64,000 nucleotides of DNA, taken from positions 274,001 to 338,000 of the forward strand of contig JAKCPB010000330.1 of NCBI GenBank assembly GCA_021442155.1, in the 5' to 3' direction. Made by a program: the position numbers and the translations under genes. The notes below the pieces were generated by a model, which saw only the letters and a list, made by a program, of their open reading frames with translations, ran no database searches and was not told the DNA's origin. Shown in pieces: positions 1 to 12,984 of the stretch; the stretch's first letter is position 1, and the number at the start of each line of letters is the position of its first letter. The stretch is from Cymbidium sinense (taxonomy: Eukaryota > Streptophyta > Magnoliopsida > Asparagales > Orchidaceae).

Positions 1-365
1 CTGGTGGAAATCCAATGCATGAGACCAGATAAATTCTGGCGCTGATGCGCTCGAGAAACACGACCCGAGAAAAATTCCAAAAATTTGGGCGCTCATGCCC
101 CCGATTATATGACCCAAAGGTGGTGCAAAATATGTGGGCTCGACGGGCCTAATGTTCGCGAAGAAACGATACATCTGGTGGCGGTGATCGGGTTGCCATG
201 GCGGAATATGAAGCGCGATGGTCGTGACGGATGGCGACCGCAGGTCGGGCATCTCGGTCAGATGCCGGTTGGTGTCACGATGGCGTATGTAAACCCGGTG
301 GCGTGGTGGCGATGGCGGCGACCGGCATGGCCGGTGACCGGTAACGATGATCATTGACCGGCATC
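1..365 (+). repeat. GC-rich dispersed repeat, family B, copy 1 (cut by window start)
   Basis: This stretch shares ordered similarity with 12,985-13,330 and 14,265-14,700. Shared landmarks are GAGAAAAATTCCAAAAATTTGG-like words, GATTATATGACC, GGTGGTGCAAAATATxTGGGC, AAGAAACxATxCATC and GCCATGGCGGAATATGAAG. The distal part is rich in CGG and CCGG words and stands out from the AT-rich surroundings. A 90-codon frame (85-357) is open, but the other copies do not preserve it. The family is probably part of a transposon; its class cannot be told because no terminal repeat or known domain is visible. Confidence 0.6.
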
Positions 366-839
366 GGCGAATGCTCGCCACATAATTCCCTTAACTATTC
401 ATGAAATTTTAAACTAATAAGATATTCATGAAATGCATTATAATATATCCAAGCATCTCCATTAACTAAAAGAAACTAGTATATTATATGCGAAGTTCTG
501 CCACATAATTCCAAGATCTTCAATCACCACATTCAAATTATTATAAAATTACATTCATAACACTCATATTCCACCAGAGTCCCTATCTATCTATAAATCA
601 ATAATTAAAATGGGTGATGTATGATGGATAACGATTACATATAGAACACTCTTATAAAAAAATAAATATTGAATAAATAAAGCAATTCGAAAAGCATTCT
701 ATTGAATTGGGTGTGAAATAACTACTATGTGTCATGATCTCACAAATAAGTACAAAGAACAAACCATTCTATAAACATGGGAAAAGTTTATAGTAGAAAG
801 CTATTTCGAAGATTAAATGCATGAGAGAGAGAGAGAGAG
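366..839. other. AT-rich intergenic DNA, no gene seen
   Basis: No conserved frame or structured repeat is visible apart from a short (GA)n run at about 823-842, next to the outer edge of repeat A. Confidence 0.5.
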
Positions 840-3190
840 AGAACCCTAGAACATGATGACCGCCATTATTACTCAGATATATGAGACCGCCCAACGCTTC
901 CACCTCCATAAACCAAATTAATACCACCTTAAACAAAACACCCGAGCGGTACGTAAATCATTCTTTTAGGTTTAAGATAATTAAAGATAAATATAAAAAA
1001 AATGTAGTATATTAATCTAATTTAGAGCAAAAGGAAAGCATGCTAATGAGTCCAGATAACCCGAAATGTACTATTTCTTTACTAAAAATGGCATAACTGA
1101 AATACCACTCAGTTAGTTTAACAAAAAATAGCTCCATAGTTTTTTTGATTACCAACAAGAGCTATATTAAAATGTCCATAAGCATGATAGATAACGTTAG
1201 CAAAGCCGTAATGTTTCAAGCACTTACCATCACCTGATTTAAACATGAAATTTTTTACAAGATGCACTATCAAATGCGTGAATCACCGATCAAAATCTTA
1301 GCTTCCGTTGATTTAAACATGATATTACAAAAAAAATTTGATTAAGCATTTAGAAGCCAATAAGTGAATAGAAAAACTTTGAAGTTTATTTCTATGTACC
1401 ATTTCATTCCCAAGCTCATCTCGGTAGCTAGCATTCTTTCGACTCAGACAGACATCCCACGGAATGAGATACGTATAACTCTCCATTTTCATTCCCAAGG
1501 AATTCTACCTCTGGTTTCACTTCCATCCCTTTCCTGTCAATCTCCAATGCAAAAGAGAACAATAACAATAAGGTGATAGCGATGATCCTTAGTTCTATGC
1601 ATGATCAAGTGGTTTTATAGATTGCTAAAAGTGGAGTCTAATGTATCCGATTTTTTATATATATCGAATACGAGATCGGATATGATTAGAGTGCAATCTT
1701 GAAAATAAATGAGGTAGGATTTGACTTATGCAAGTGTAAAGAATATGATAGTAAGATGATTTAAATTAGTTCAGTTTTGAATGTATTTGAAATAATTTTA
1801 TTTTTTTATTTCATTATATTGTACTTTATTTTATAAAAAATATTATTCATTTTCAAACAAATTTAAATTCTTTTATAAATATTTTAAAATTTTAATAAAT
1901 CTTTTGAGATTCAATATATATATGATTTAAAATAAATATAATATAAAATATTATTGATTAAGGAAAAATTATAAAATATATAATTGATCTCTATGAGCTT
2001 TACAATGCATGTGCACCTATGCTAGCTACCGGTCCACGTTACAAGTTCACCTGCTTTGCATAGTTTTTAATATTTTTATTAATTATTTACTATAATATTA
2101 TGATTTTATTTTGCTAAAAATAATAATTTGAAGAAATGTAATAAATAAAAATTTTTATCTTCAACTGATGATGTACACAGCTTCTATTTATCTATAAAAT
2201 GTTTTACAAAACTTTAAAAAAATAACATAATTTTAATATATTTTAAATACTTAAAATTTTATATTTATAAATTTAATATTTTCTAATGAATAAGAAGCGT
2301 ATTTTATTTTAAAATTTATGTGGTAGTAAAAATTTAAATATTATTATATATTCTTCTATATTTTATTATTTTGACTGATTATCATGATTTCAAATATATA
2401 ACACTTTAACTATAAATTTAATGAAACCTTTAGTTGTTAATTTTCATACATGAACTGAAGATTAAGCAACAACTTCATCACCCCATCACTTCCATGATTG
2501 TACATACTGCCCAACATCATCAGGCAATTCCAATCAAAGAGATCAAAACTCAAAGTTGCATAATAATACTTGTATAAGTCAAACTCAAAGCAATTTCAAT
2601 ATGATAGTAGGATGACTTAAATTAGTCCAATTTTGACTAACTTAGGCTGATTTAAAATGTCGCTATAAGGAATGAGAGCGAGATAAATGTAGTTTTGGTG
2701 GTTTAGGTTAGGATATGTATTTTGATCTGAGTAGTTGATGGGAAATTAAAGGTTTAATATTTTGGTGTAAGGATGAGAATTAGGTCGTAATTAATGAAGT
2801 ATAAGTATTATTGAGTGGAAGGAAGGTGTAGGTTTATGAGGAGAGAGTAGATAGCTTAATGTATGGTTAGAGATGATATTAAGAGGTATAAAAATTAAAA
2901 TAAATTACCTTGAGTAGAGGTGAGGAAAACCATGTTGATTGCTTTCCCACCAAGCTCTCAAACCATAAGAACAACACAAATAATTTGTAATTGTCAAAGA
3001 TCTTATTTCATTCCAGAAGGAGATATTTATGGCCATTACAATCATCTTCAAACGAAAAAGAATTCAAAACATGGAGGGAAAGTGAATGTTAAGATTGTTG
3101 CCTTATTATTTTATATCATCACTCATTTCACATGCTATTATTTTATGTGGATGCAATCTTCTCACATGTCATGCCTTGAATTTTAAATTC
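840..3190 (+). repeat. Dispersed AT-rich repeat, family A, left (uninterrupted) copy
   Basis: About 2.35 kb whose reverse complement reappears as 18,620-19,230 joined to 25,618-27,360. Matching anchors include CTTCCACCTCCATAAACC (near 897) with GGTTTATGGAGGTGAAGCTT (near 27,293), ATAGCGATGATCCTTAGTTC (near 1,577) with its complement near 26,650, and GCAATTTCAATATGATAG (near 2,590) with its complement near 19,205. The family carries two short frames (1,364-1,576 and 2,920-3,186), but neither is clearly maintained in the other copy, so I do not call genes. Its type is unknown. Because this copy is uninterrupted, it shows the arrangement before LINE1 inserted into the other one. Confidence 0.75.
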
Positions 3191-6100
3191 TTTCAAATCT
3201 CAAGTTTCTAGAAGAAAATTAAAATTACATGATTAAATGAAATCATAAAATGGGCCTAAGCTAATGGGCTAAGCCTTCTTCTTTCTTGAATTTTCTTAGG
3301 CTTTAGCTTGAGATCTTGTAAATAGACCATGAGCTCTATTTTTTTTTATCAACATGATGTTCTACATCAGTAAGCTAGAAATTCACTAAATCAAATCAAA
3401 ATGATATTACAATAAATCTCCCATACTCTTCCTCACGGAAAGTACAACACCATATTTTTTTTAATGGGTAAGTAACCCAACAACATTATCGTTTTAATGG
3501 ACAAGAACCCAACCATGTACTTTCCTTAATGTGGCTTAATAAGAAAACTAGAAAGAGGAATATGAAAGTATCCAACTCCCAATTTAAAATTATTTTGGTC
3601 TCATAACACAACTATAATCATGTTAAGGAAAGTGAAAACAAAGGTAAGAATGAGAGCTAAGTTCAATTTATATTTAAAATTGAATGCAATGATATAACAT
3701 GGAAGATGTGTATGATGCAAGTGAATGTTTAAACTATTTGATGTGAATATAATAGCTTGAAATCAATGTGATTTAATTTTTGATTTGAAATATAACACAA
3801 TGATGATTTGAAATATGAATCAATCACTTGTTAGAAAGAGACTTAGAGTTTTCCAAAAGATCAAATGAAAATGAAATCGTAAACCTCATAAACTGAAATG
3901 AAATCTCTTTTTAAAAGAAGTATCACTTATGCAAAGTTTGAGACTATTTAAGAGAAAAGAAAACTTGCAACTTATAAGTGTTCTTTTTGAACTAATTTCA
4001 CAACATAAGTTTCACTTAAACATATATAAAAATAAATAGAATAAAAGAGTTTGTAAACACAAAACTTTAATTAAAACCAAACAAAGCTTTCACTAACTTG
4101 AGAAAGTGTATGCAGCACAAATCAAATTGAACAAATACTAAAGAATGTTAGCCCAAGAAAGAAATCAAGGTCTCACACAAGAGTAGCAATAAAATAAATT
4201 AAAGGAACTTTGAATAGCTTTCGGCCAAGAAGGATTTCCACCAATCCACCAACTTCTTTTGTGCAATATTCAAGCCAATCACTTGCAAGTTAGAAGATGG
4301 AAGAATGATGAAGAGATTAGCACTTGATTCACCAAAAAAGGATCTCCAAATGTTTTGCAAGAATTCCACCAAGAGAGAAATTTTTCTATGAGAAATTTTT
4401 CCAAGGAGATTAAACTAATTTAAGAGACATTAAGACAAAAAGAGGGTGAGCCAAGAAAAAAATAGAGGGAAACTCATTTAAAATTAATTTAAACATGAGC
4501 TAATCAAAATAAAATTAAGTGAACAATTCAAAGGAGAAATAGGAGGCAATTTAATATGGAAGGTTGGTTAAATTTAAAATTCAATTTGAGATTCAAATTT
4601 TATAAGAGGGATTTTGGCCAAGGTAAGGAAGAGGAAAAATATTTAAATTAGCGAAATGAATTTAAATCTATTTATTTTTGCAAGAAAAATATTGGCCAAG
4701 GCATTATAGAGGGAAAAATAAGTTGGAAAGATATTTTAATTGAATTTATTCATCATATGGCCTGATCTCTAATGTAATTAAGGAGTTATTACTTATGTGG
4801 GTTGGCCAAGATAAAGAGAGGAGAGAAGAGTTTGAATTATTACCAAATGTCATGACATAATTAATTGTCTAAGTGAAAAAGGGAATAATTCAAATTTTGA
4901 TTAACTTAAATTAAGCATGATATATGGTCACCAAAAAAGTTTTCATGATTGATTCAATTAGTATTTAATGAAATATCATGGAATATTCAATAAATACATC
5001 TTGATTGAATGAAGGAGACAAAGATATAATTCTTGAACATTTTAAATTAAATCCAAGATATTATTAAAATTCATCCAAGCTACTTTCCTAAAATAGATTA
5101 GAATTATTTTAATGTACTTAATTTAAATTAAATGATGATGGATCAGATCTTAGGAGAGTTTAATTAATTTTCATTAAGAGATTAATTTAAATTTGAATAA
5201 ATATATGATTAGCCAAAGGAAGTTTCCAAAAATAGAATTTATATAAAAGGAAAGAAGATAATTCCATGGTCAACCACATAATATATTAGAAGATAGTTTA
5301 TTTTAATGTAATTTAAATTAAATCAAATATATTAGCATATGATCAACCACATAACATTCCATTAAGAAAGGAGTTCAAATTTGCATATGTAATCAAAGGA
5401 ATATTCAATATGAATTCACAAATAATTCAAATTAAAAATTAAAATAAATACATTTTTTCTAATTTAGAAAAATATGGGATAATTTAGGAAATGATTAGAA
5501 TAAATATTACACAATTTATTTAGAAAGTGATCATGGAAAAATTCGACCGAAAAGGTTTAGGATGAAAATTGGGATAGGAGAGAGAAAACTAGGATAATAG
5601 GTGAGAGAAAAATAACATAGAGAATAATTTCAGAATAATTAGATTTTATGCATGTAATAAATGGATAATGAATATATTTTAGAATGAAAATAGTTTAATG
5701 AGATGTGAACTTATTTAACTTACATGAAAGCACCATAAATGTAACACATGGTTTATGCATTTAGTTCACATTATCTAAAAGAATAATTATTAATATGGAA
5801 TATAATGTTTATGGGTAATTTAAAATAAATTATTTTAAAATTAATGAATGATATATTTATGTTAGTGAGTAGTTCATTGTCTTAATATAGTTATTCCTAG
5901 AAATGCTCACCTAGTTCATGTCCTTTAGCATTCTCAATTGATCAATAACTTTTAGAAGAATTTTCCGCACTTGAATTTAACCTGATTAGTAGTATAAAAA
6001 TATATATATTTATCATCAATATAAATTTAAATTAAGAATGATATTCATAATGATTAATAGGATGCTTTTTTAAGCATGATAGGAAGGTGTAACACTTTTT

Positions 6101-7090
6101 ATAGATGTCTTTCATGTGAGGGAGATGTCGAGAAACTATTGAAATGGATATGGATAAGACTTGCAAAGAACAAGATGCAAATGATCTTTAAGGCCATCTA
6201 ATGTGATGAAAAATAAAAATAGAAATGCTAGATAAACAAGTGAACTTTATACAATGTGCTAATCGCTCATTAAATGAAACGAGAAATAAGAACTTGAACA
6301 TGAATAAGGTCTTATAAGGACTCAACAGTTCATTGACGAGAATGAATGTCGTACCCCTTACTGACTTAAAGAAGGATCATAATTTTAAACTATTGTTGCT
6401 TTTAAAAATAGTTATGTAGGAAAACTTTATTCAAAAGTTATGGAAGTATCTTGTGGAGTCTATTTGAACATTGGTATGGATTAAATGCTAGAGACAAAAA
6501 GTGCATTATTTTAAATGCACAATAAGAATTTGAATTGTAAATATATACAATCAAGTATGTAAAGTTTTAAATGCAAGCATTAGAATGTGAATGTTGTATT
6601 CAAAATGAAAATGGTTGCATCTATTTTTATAGTGCAAGCAATTGAATTTGAATAATTGGAAAATAAGCTACTAAACACCTACATTTTTGGATGACTTTCT
6701 GTTCAAACACGATGTCTTGAAGATTCTTTAGACATTTCAAAAAATGTGTTGTCTTTAAGAAGCATGTTTTATTGATCGCTCAAGAAAACACACTCAAATT
6801 TCTCTGCCATCTTGGGATTTTAGGGAGTTCATTCTTCATAAGGTAGATTGATTTTATTTAATTAGATTTCCCCTAACATAGATATTACAGTTTATTTAGA
6901 TTTCAATTCTACTTCCTATAGACACAAGCATCTATAGTTAGTTACCCCACCTACCACAATAAAAGAGCACTCTAGGTTGGAAGTAATTATTAATCTCGGT
7001 GAATCAATATTTAGTGATTTGTGAAGTGGATGATTATCAGGGTAAAGGTCTTCTCATTTAAGATCCCATGGTTTCATCATCTCAGGATTA
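3191..7090. other. AT-rich, gene-free stretch with recurring GGCCAAG words
   Basis: No supported coding region. The only structure I see is a recurrent degenerate word of the form TTGGCCAAGnnAnnnAGAGG at about 4,216, 4,613, 4,691 and 4,801, with weaker forms at 4,450 and 5,213. This suggests an old, diverged repeat, perhaps a retrotransposon LTR or UTR, but I cannot define its ends. Confidence 0.4.
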
Positions 7091-7098
7091 TTGTTATT

Positions 7099-7662
7099 TA
7101 GGGTTACAAATGAACTGAGCGTTCGACAAGCTACTCATGGCTCGGCTCGATTAGAGCTCGTTCATGTTCGTTTGATTAACTAATTAAACGAGCTTGAACT
7201 TTTTTTAAAGTACTCGATTGCTAAATGAACAATTTTGAATGGCTTGTCATTCTGTTCATTTATGTTCATGAACATTATCACTTAAAGCTCGTGAATAAGC
7301 TCGCTAAGGAGCTCGATTATTCATTACGATTGAGGCTTCTTTGTGAGCGATTGTTCAAGTTATTTTTTAGGCTTAAAAAGCTTAAATTGAAACAACACAT
7401 GTAGATTTCTCAACAAGTTGTTTGTGAACAAGCTCGATTAAGGCTTTATTAAAGCTCATTTACTTTATTAAATAAGTTGCTCATTAACATGCTCGATAAT
7501 CAAATTTGAATTGAGCTCGTGAATAAGCTCGATAATGGTAAACAAGCTCAAGCTTGAACACCATTCTTAAAAGCTCGAATCGAACTCAAATTCGATAATA
7601 GTAAACAAGCTCAAGCTTGAACACATATATGCTCGGCTCGGCTCGGTTCATTTGTGGCCCTA
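7099..7662. mobile_element. Non-autonomous hAT-type element (MITE-like), 564 bp
   Basis: The element begins TAGGGTTACAAATGAACTGAG and ends with the inverse of TAGGGCCACAAATGAACCGAG, giving imperfect terminal inverted repeats of at least 20 bp. It is flanked by a perfect 8-bp direct duplication, TTGTTATT, at 7,091-7,098 and 7,663-7,670. An 8-bp duplication with TAGGG-type termini is characteristic of the hAT superfamily. The interior is full of GAGCTCG, GCTCGGCTCG and AAGCTCGTGAATAAGCTCG words and has no coding capacity, so mobility would have depended on a transposase made elsewhere. The perfect target duplication suggests fairly recent insertion compared with its surroundings. Confidence 0.88.
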
Positions 7663-7874
7663 TTGTTATTCTAGTCTACTAACATCAAAAGGCTATTAAC
7701 CGTAATGTCCAGAAAACTTGATTAATAGCCATCCTCATCCCAAGAATCCGAATAGATTAGAAAGCGGTTTCTTAAATTATTTAATCCAAACTTAGTAAGT
7801 TTGTTTGATTATTTAGTCTTATGACTTAGTCTTTTGGACAAAATGATTTGAGAATTTTATTAGTAGGTCATTAT

Positions 7875-8150
7875 TAAATGAAGTCATTGGGCTTATATCC
7901 ATTGGAATGTTATATTTATGCGAAATCTACCTTGCATACACATTGGGCTTACATCCATTGGAATGCCATGTTTAATATGATTGAAGTCTACATTGCAAAC
8001 ACATGCTGCATCCATTTGAAGGCTTGTGTTTATGTGAGTGAAGTTTGACTTGTAGACATCCATCGGATTACATCCATCGAAAGCCATGCTTAATGTATGG
8101 TGGTTTGCCTTGCAAACAAAGAATGGGCTCACATCCTTTGGAATGTTAGT
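7875..8150. repeat. Tandem repeat, about 60-bp period, 4-5 degenerate units
   Basis: The phrase GGGCTTACATCCATTGGAATG and variants recur at about 7,888, 7,946, 8,066 and 8,127, with a weaker unit near 8,005. Each is followed by a CATGTTTAAT-type and a GCCTTGCAAACACA-type segment. The - strand 79-codon frame across it (7,893-8,132) is a by-product of the near-60-bp, frame-preserving period and is not a gene. Confidence 0.7.
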
Positions 8151-9300
8151 CTAAAAGCAATCACCGGTTTTTGGCTACCGCTTTTGACTGCTTTAAAAGT
8201 TCTATGGTGAAAAGCTTTTGAGAATTATTGTTATAATGTGGTGGTCGAAAGTTATCAAATTTTTCCAAAAAAAATTATTTGTAATACCCATAACAATTTT
8301 TTAAAAAAATTATTTTCCCACAACAACTTTACAACTAGTTTTTCAAGAAGTTACAACCGCCTAAAAGTACCTTAAATATCTTGTTTAGAAAGTCTATATT
8401 AAATATGAAATCCACTTGAATGCGTAGGCTAAATGTAGGATTTACAAAATATTGGACCTACATCCTTTAAAATGTCATGATTATTTTATAATTTCTTTAC
8501 AATTGAAAAATAATGTCATGATTATTTTATAATAATTGACTTAAGTTTGTTTGGTTATTTAATTTTCTTTGAAAATTGATTAGACATTAAACACATGATG
8601 TTTGGTCACTTGAATTAAAATTATTGAGCTTTATTAAATAATTAATAAATATTGAACTTTATAAAACTCATTACATGAGTGAGTTCATTCTAAAATTGTC
8701 ATTCTTGAATTGTTATATTCTAAATTTGTCACACAAATGAATTCAATATATGAATTAATCTACACCTATGTTTATGCATTTAAATTTTATTTAGGGTTAA
8801 TTATTTAGACTTAAATTCTCAAGTTATAATCTTTTATTTTATGTGAGTACAAGAAGTCATAATTTATCTTAATTTGATAATTTCTTGATTTTATCAAAAT
8901 ATTTAAGTTTAAGTTTTTTTAGAAATTTAGTTGCATAATGGCTTAATAAAGCACGTGATTTTGTGAAATTTAGCGCAATTGACTCTCTTCTTCTTTGCTT
9001 TGAACCCAAGATAAACGAAGAAGGTTTTTTTGTCTTTTGTTGGACTAAAGATTAATGACAAAGGTATTCAAAAAAATTTCAGTCGAACCTAAGAATGATT
9101 AACATAGGTCTTTAGGGTTTCAAAATTTTACACTTGAAAATATATAATTTTTTTTTTCAAAATTCTAAAATTAATTGTCATTATACCTAATAAAAGGACC
9201 CAAAATCTTCTAAAATGCTCTAATTTCTCTTTAGAACACTTGGATTGGAGTGAGATGATTTCTTATGGATTAGATCCAAATCCCCCCACGTGAAATAAGG
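8151..9300. other. AT-rich DNA, no gene seen
   Basis: No conserved frame. A 22-bp phrase, AATGTCATGATTATTTTATA, is repeated directly at about 8,471 and 8,512. The rest shows no recognisable structure. Confidence 0.4.
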
Positions 9301-10490
9301 ATTGGCTAAGGTTTAAATGTTTCTCGGTCTTTTTTCACGCTATCTCACTGAAACCAGTAAGGACTATTTTGTGGTTTCTCCTCTCTTTCTTGTCGGCTTG
9401 GCTCACTCTTCTCTCTCCACTCACTTTAGCTCAGATCTTGGTAGGGCTCTCACACTCTCTCTGGCAGACTTGTGTATCCAAGTAAACTTTGATCCCTCTC
9501 GCCTTCTCTTTATAGTTGATATAGCTTTAATATCCACGTCATTCTTTTCTCCTTCTCTCATATTTGACAATGTAGGATCAAGCTTGTGCTAAGCGATATG
9601 TAGAAAACATAGCAAGTGGAGGTCAAGGAAGTTGGGTTAAGGCCTTAAGATTATTGCTCTCCCCACACCTTTGTTTGAGCAACAATCATCTTTAATAGGC
9701 TTAATCTCCAAGCTTGTCATCCTTCAAATAAAATGAAGACAACCCAACAACTACAAATATAGTGTGCAAGAGCTCTTAAATTTGAAACATTTTATCTCAT
9801 TGTATTTGTAATTATTTTCAAGGAATGTGTACATCTCCTTTCAAAGACTTGGACTTTTGCATGAATAAAATAAATGCTTGAAGTTAACATTCGAGAATGT
9901 TGCATGAATTGATATGAAATGAATTCAAATATCATGCTTCAAAAGCATGCAAATCCATAAATTGTATGCAAATCTTCAAATTGAAATAGTTTATATGTGC
10001 TCTAGCTGAAAAATACTCAAATAAAAGATATGAGGATTCTACATAGAGGAAAATGAGTTAAAACTCAAATTTAATTCATCTAAAAAAAGTGTAAATCTCA
10101 TAAATTATACGCAAAATTTGAAACTTGGAATTACCATCACGTGCTCTGACAAATAAGTTAAACCTTTACAAAGTCTATGAATGTTGTGTAGGTTGAAAAT
10201 TAGTTCAATTTAAGTTAAACATTTACAAACCATAACTCAATGTTGGCTACATTGATGGAAAAGTTTAACCTAAGGGATATGATTAAAAATATTTGAAAGG
10301 TTATGACCAAACGTTCTATAATCATTTGATTTTGCCCCTAAATGGTATCATTAACGTTTATGGTCAAAGACTTGTTCTCCAATAGCTTTGGTTAGTGAGT
10401 TCTGAATCATAGGGATCCCTGACAAGAAATAAAATTACGTCTTAATTAAGGTTGACTTAAAAATATTTCTTTGATCGAGGTTTAAAAAAG
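9301..10490. other. Unassigned stretch with one 91-codon open frame
   Basis: An open frame at 9,317-9,592 (+) would give a hydrophobic, serine- and leucine-rich 91-residue peptide. It matches no family I recognise, it has no neighbouring exon-like frame, and its base composition does not support coding. I therefore regard it as chance. The remainder to 10,490 is AT-rich and featureless. Confidence 0.3.
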
Positions 10491-10499
10491 GAAATGGGA

Positions 10500-11345
10500 A
10501 TTAAGGAGTTTTGCCTCTGCAAGATGAGGCGTTTGTCTCGAGGGGAATCGAGCCCTCAGCCTCAAAATAAACTTTTAAAAAAGATAAAATTATAAATAAT
10601 TCATAAATATGATAAACTGTCTACATATCTACTTAATTCGTCTTCATCAACATGTAAATCATAAAACTCAAATTAAAAATTTTAAATATAATTTAAAATA
10701 AGCATTCACTTAAAAATAAAATAAATCATGATCATGATCTATAGAGGTAGCTCCTCACATTCAAAATCTTTAGGATTATTCACAAAGTATTTAAATTTTG
10801 CATTTTCAAACTCATTATGGCAACTATAAATTGCAGTTATTAACTATCCTATGCTCATTAGAATTGATAAAAGAATTTGAATTCATCAAATGATTTATAT
10901 TTGTGCAAAAATTATTCCAAATTAAATCTAGTATAATTATCCAAGTAATAATTAATAAATAAAATAATAAAAAAATGTTGCCAACTAAGTTGCTCAACTG
11001 GAAGATTCGAAAGTTTGAAGACGTCGTTAGAAAACATCTACTTTGCAAAGATGTTATCACTCATGGGAAGATGTTGCCAAAAGATGTAGACAAACCTCAA
11101 GAGAAGGCCTTGATTAGAAGACCGCCATTAAGCTACTTGCTAGAATATTTTGTTGCTTGGATGGCCTCCTTGTTAGAAGGAGCTCTCTGCTTAAATGATA
11201 GTTCTCACATTTTACATCAAATTATCCGCGTCACTAGAGAGATGGTGTAAGCCTTATTTAGCATCAAGGCTTAAGCTTTGAGGTAATTTTCACGCGCCTC
11301 AAATTGAGGTGTGCATTCAAGCGTATGCCTCGATTGCTTGTTTAA
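10500..11345. repeat. Possible decayed element bounded by GAGGCG/GCCTC-rich ends
   Basis: About 70 bp near 10,515 is dense in GCCTC, GAGGCG and TCGAGG words, and a similar GC-richer block (CGCGCCTCAAATTGAGGTG, near 11,294) lies about 800 bp away with AT-rich DNA between. This resembles the ends of old plant DNA transposons, but I found no clean terminal inverted repeat or target duplication. A 91-codon + frame inside (10,975-11,250) is not recognisable. Confidence 0.25.
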
Positions 11346-12335
11346 ATAAACTTCTATCTTAGGTCTATAGTGTCATGTCAAACAAAGCATCTCATAGCTG
11401 TCAATAGTGATCTCTCACTTAGGTTGGATTGATTATTTCTTTTGACTAAGTAGATCAAGAACACAACAACCTCAAGCGATTGAATCATGAAATTTTGTTT
11501 GGGTTACTAAGTTAAGGGTGATGAATTTTTTAATCTTAATTTGGTTGGATTTAGAAACCATATAATTAGAAAAATATTGGTGATATACTCGGTTCATAAA
11601 AATTTAAATGAACCAAAATTTGAACGATATATTAATTTAATTACAAAATTATATTATATAAAATATGGTTTCATTATAGTTTTGTCTCTTAAAGAAACTC
11701 TTAACACTTTAGTTCTTCCACATCTAATTTCTTGCACTCGATGGATAGACATGTGGGCGTCTCAGTAGAAGATAAAAATTATGCACACGAGAACGGGTGT
11801 GGACTGAGATGTTAGACGCTGGATTGGTGGTGGCGCTGGGGAAGGGTTCAGTTGCTGCATGAGGAGTTTTTTTTCGGTTGGGAATCAAAAAAAAGAGAAT
11901 GATTAAGGTTTTAGGCATAAATTAAATTTATTTTTTTCAAATATTTAATTAATCTTAATTGTGAATTTTACGTCGACGGACTCATATAGTTGATATATAT
12001 ATCAATCTTAGATTTTTTCGATGTTCTGGATGCAACGGTGCAGTCCGTTTCATAATTCGAGACCATTTGGTTCAAATCGGCATCAAATTAGGTTAATTTT
12101 AGCTCAAGATGTGCGTCGTCATTTTCGACCGCTCAATTTTTACACAGACTCGTCCGAATTAAGTACGAATAGTCTTATTTGATAGCTTTTGATGTTTTGA
12201 AGCTAACGTCATAATTAATTTCATAAACGGAGGTTATTTGATTTGTGTCACAGCTTCTCGACTCCGGAATGCGCGTCGATATATTGATAGCTCGAGCGCT
12301 TAATCAATTGCTCGAGCGCTTAATCAATATTTTTT
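11346..12335. other. Gene-free stretch with a small tandem duplication
   Basis: No supported gene. At about 12,289-12,328 the 20-mer GCTCGAGCGCTTAATCAATT occurs twice in tandem, the second copy leading into a T-run. 11,940-12,330 is less AT-rich than its surroundings and may be part of a repeat, but I cannot place it. Confidence 0.4.
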
Positions 12336-12922
12336 TTTGTTAACTTCAATCATAGATATTATGATCTTTATGCATATCTTTCTTTGATTATCTAAGCTCA
12401 TTCTTCTTGTCCATAAATGATGTTGTAGGAGGACGTTTACACTAGTCATCATCTATTTTGTGGTATTGTCCTTTCTCCCGAAATTTTATTGCCATTATTC
12501 TAAGTTATAATTTTGAAAAGATGGTTTTGAATATTTTAAAATATTCAAATTCTATCCCTCTCTAGCTTTGTAAATTCATGGAAAGGCTCCAAGAAATTTG
12601 GATATTGTTTGTTTAGTTTGTTTCACTTTGGCTTAGATTTACGTTATCCTCATGGTTCTTTGGATATAATCAAGGTATCGAAAGTGAGGAAGCTAATGGC
12701 TTTCTTAAGAGTGACCTGGTAAATAATAATGCACCGACCTCACCATACATACAAAAAATAATATTACAAAACCATTGTGAAGAAAAGCATGAAAAAAAGG
12801 GTTTTGGGACTATGTAATGCAAATCATCTATAAGGTTAGCCGAAACTATAATATAATGATCTTTCTCAAAGAAAGTGTTGACCATACTACTATTTGGAAA
12901 TTGAGTTGTTAACTACATCTCA
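12336..12922 (+). repeat. Dispersed repeat, family C, copy 1
   Basis: Nearly all of this 590 bp reappears in reverse complement at 29,222-29,852. Matching landmarks include GTCCATAAATGATGTTGTAG (near 12,409), GGCTCCAAGAAATTTGGATA (near 12,585) and TTGGAAATTGAGTTGTTAAC (near 12,894). No frame is conserved between the copies. The type is unknown, and the lower boundary near 12,336 follows a T-run. Confidence 0.75.
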
Positions 12923-12984
12923 TGACATGATCTAAGACCCATGCCTATATTCCAATCGATCGTCGCTTGCATACCGGGTTGTGC

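Noticed and set aside
7875..8150. CRISPR-like array
   Set aside because: Repeats are contiguous and diverged, without unique spacers, in a plant genome.
9317..9592. 91-codon + strand frame as a small gene
   Set aside because: No homology that I recognise, no supporting context.
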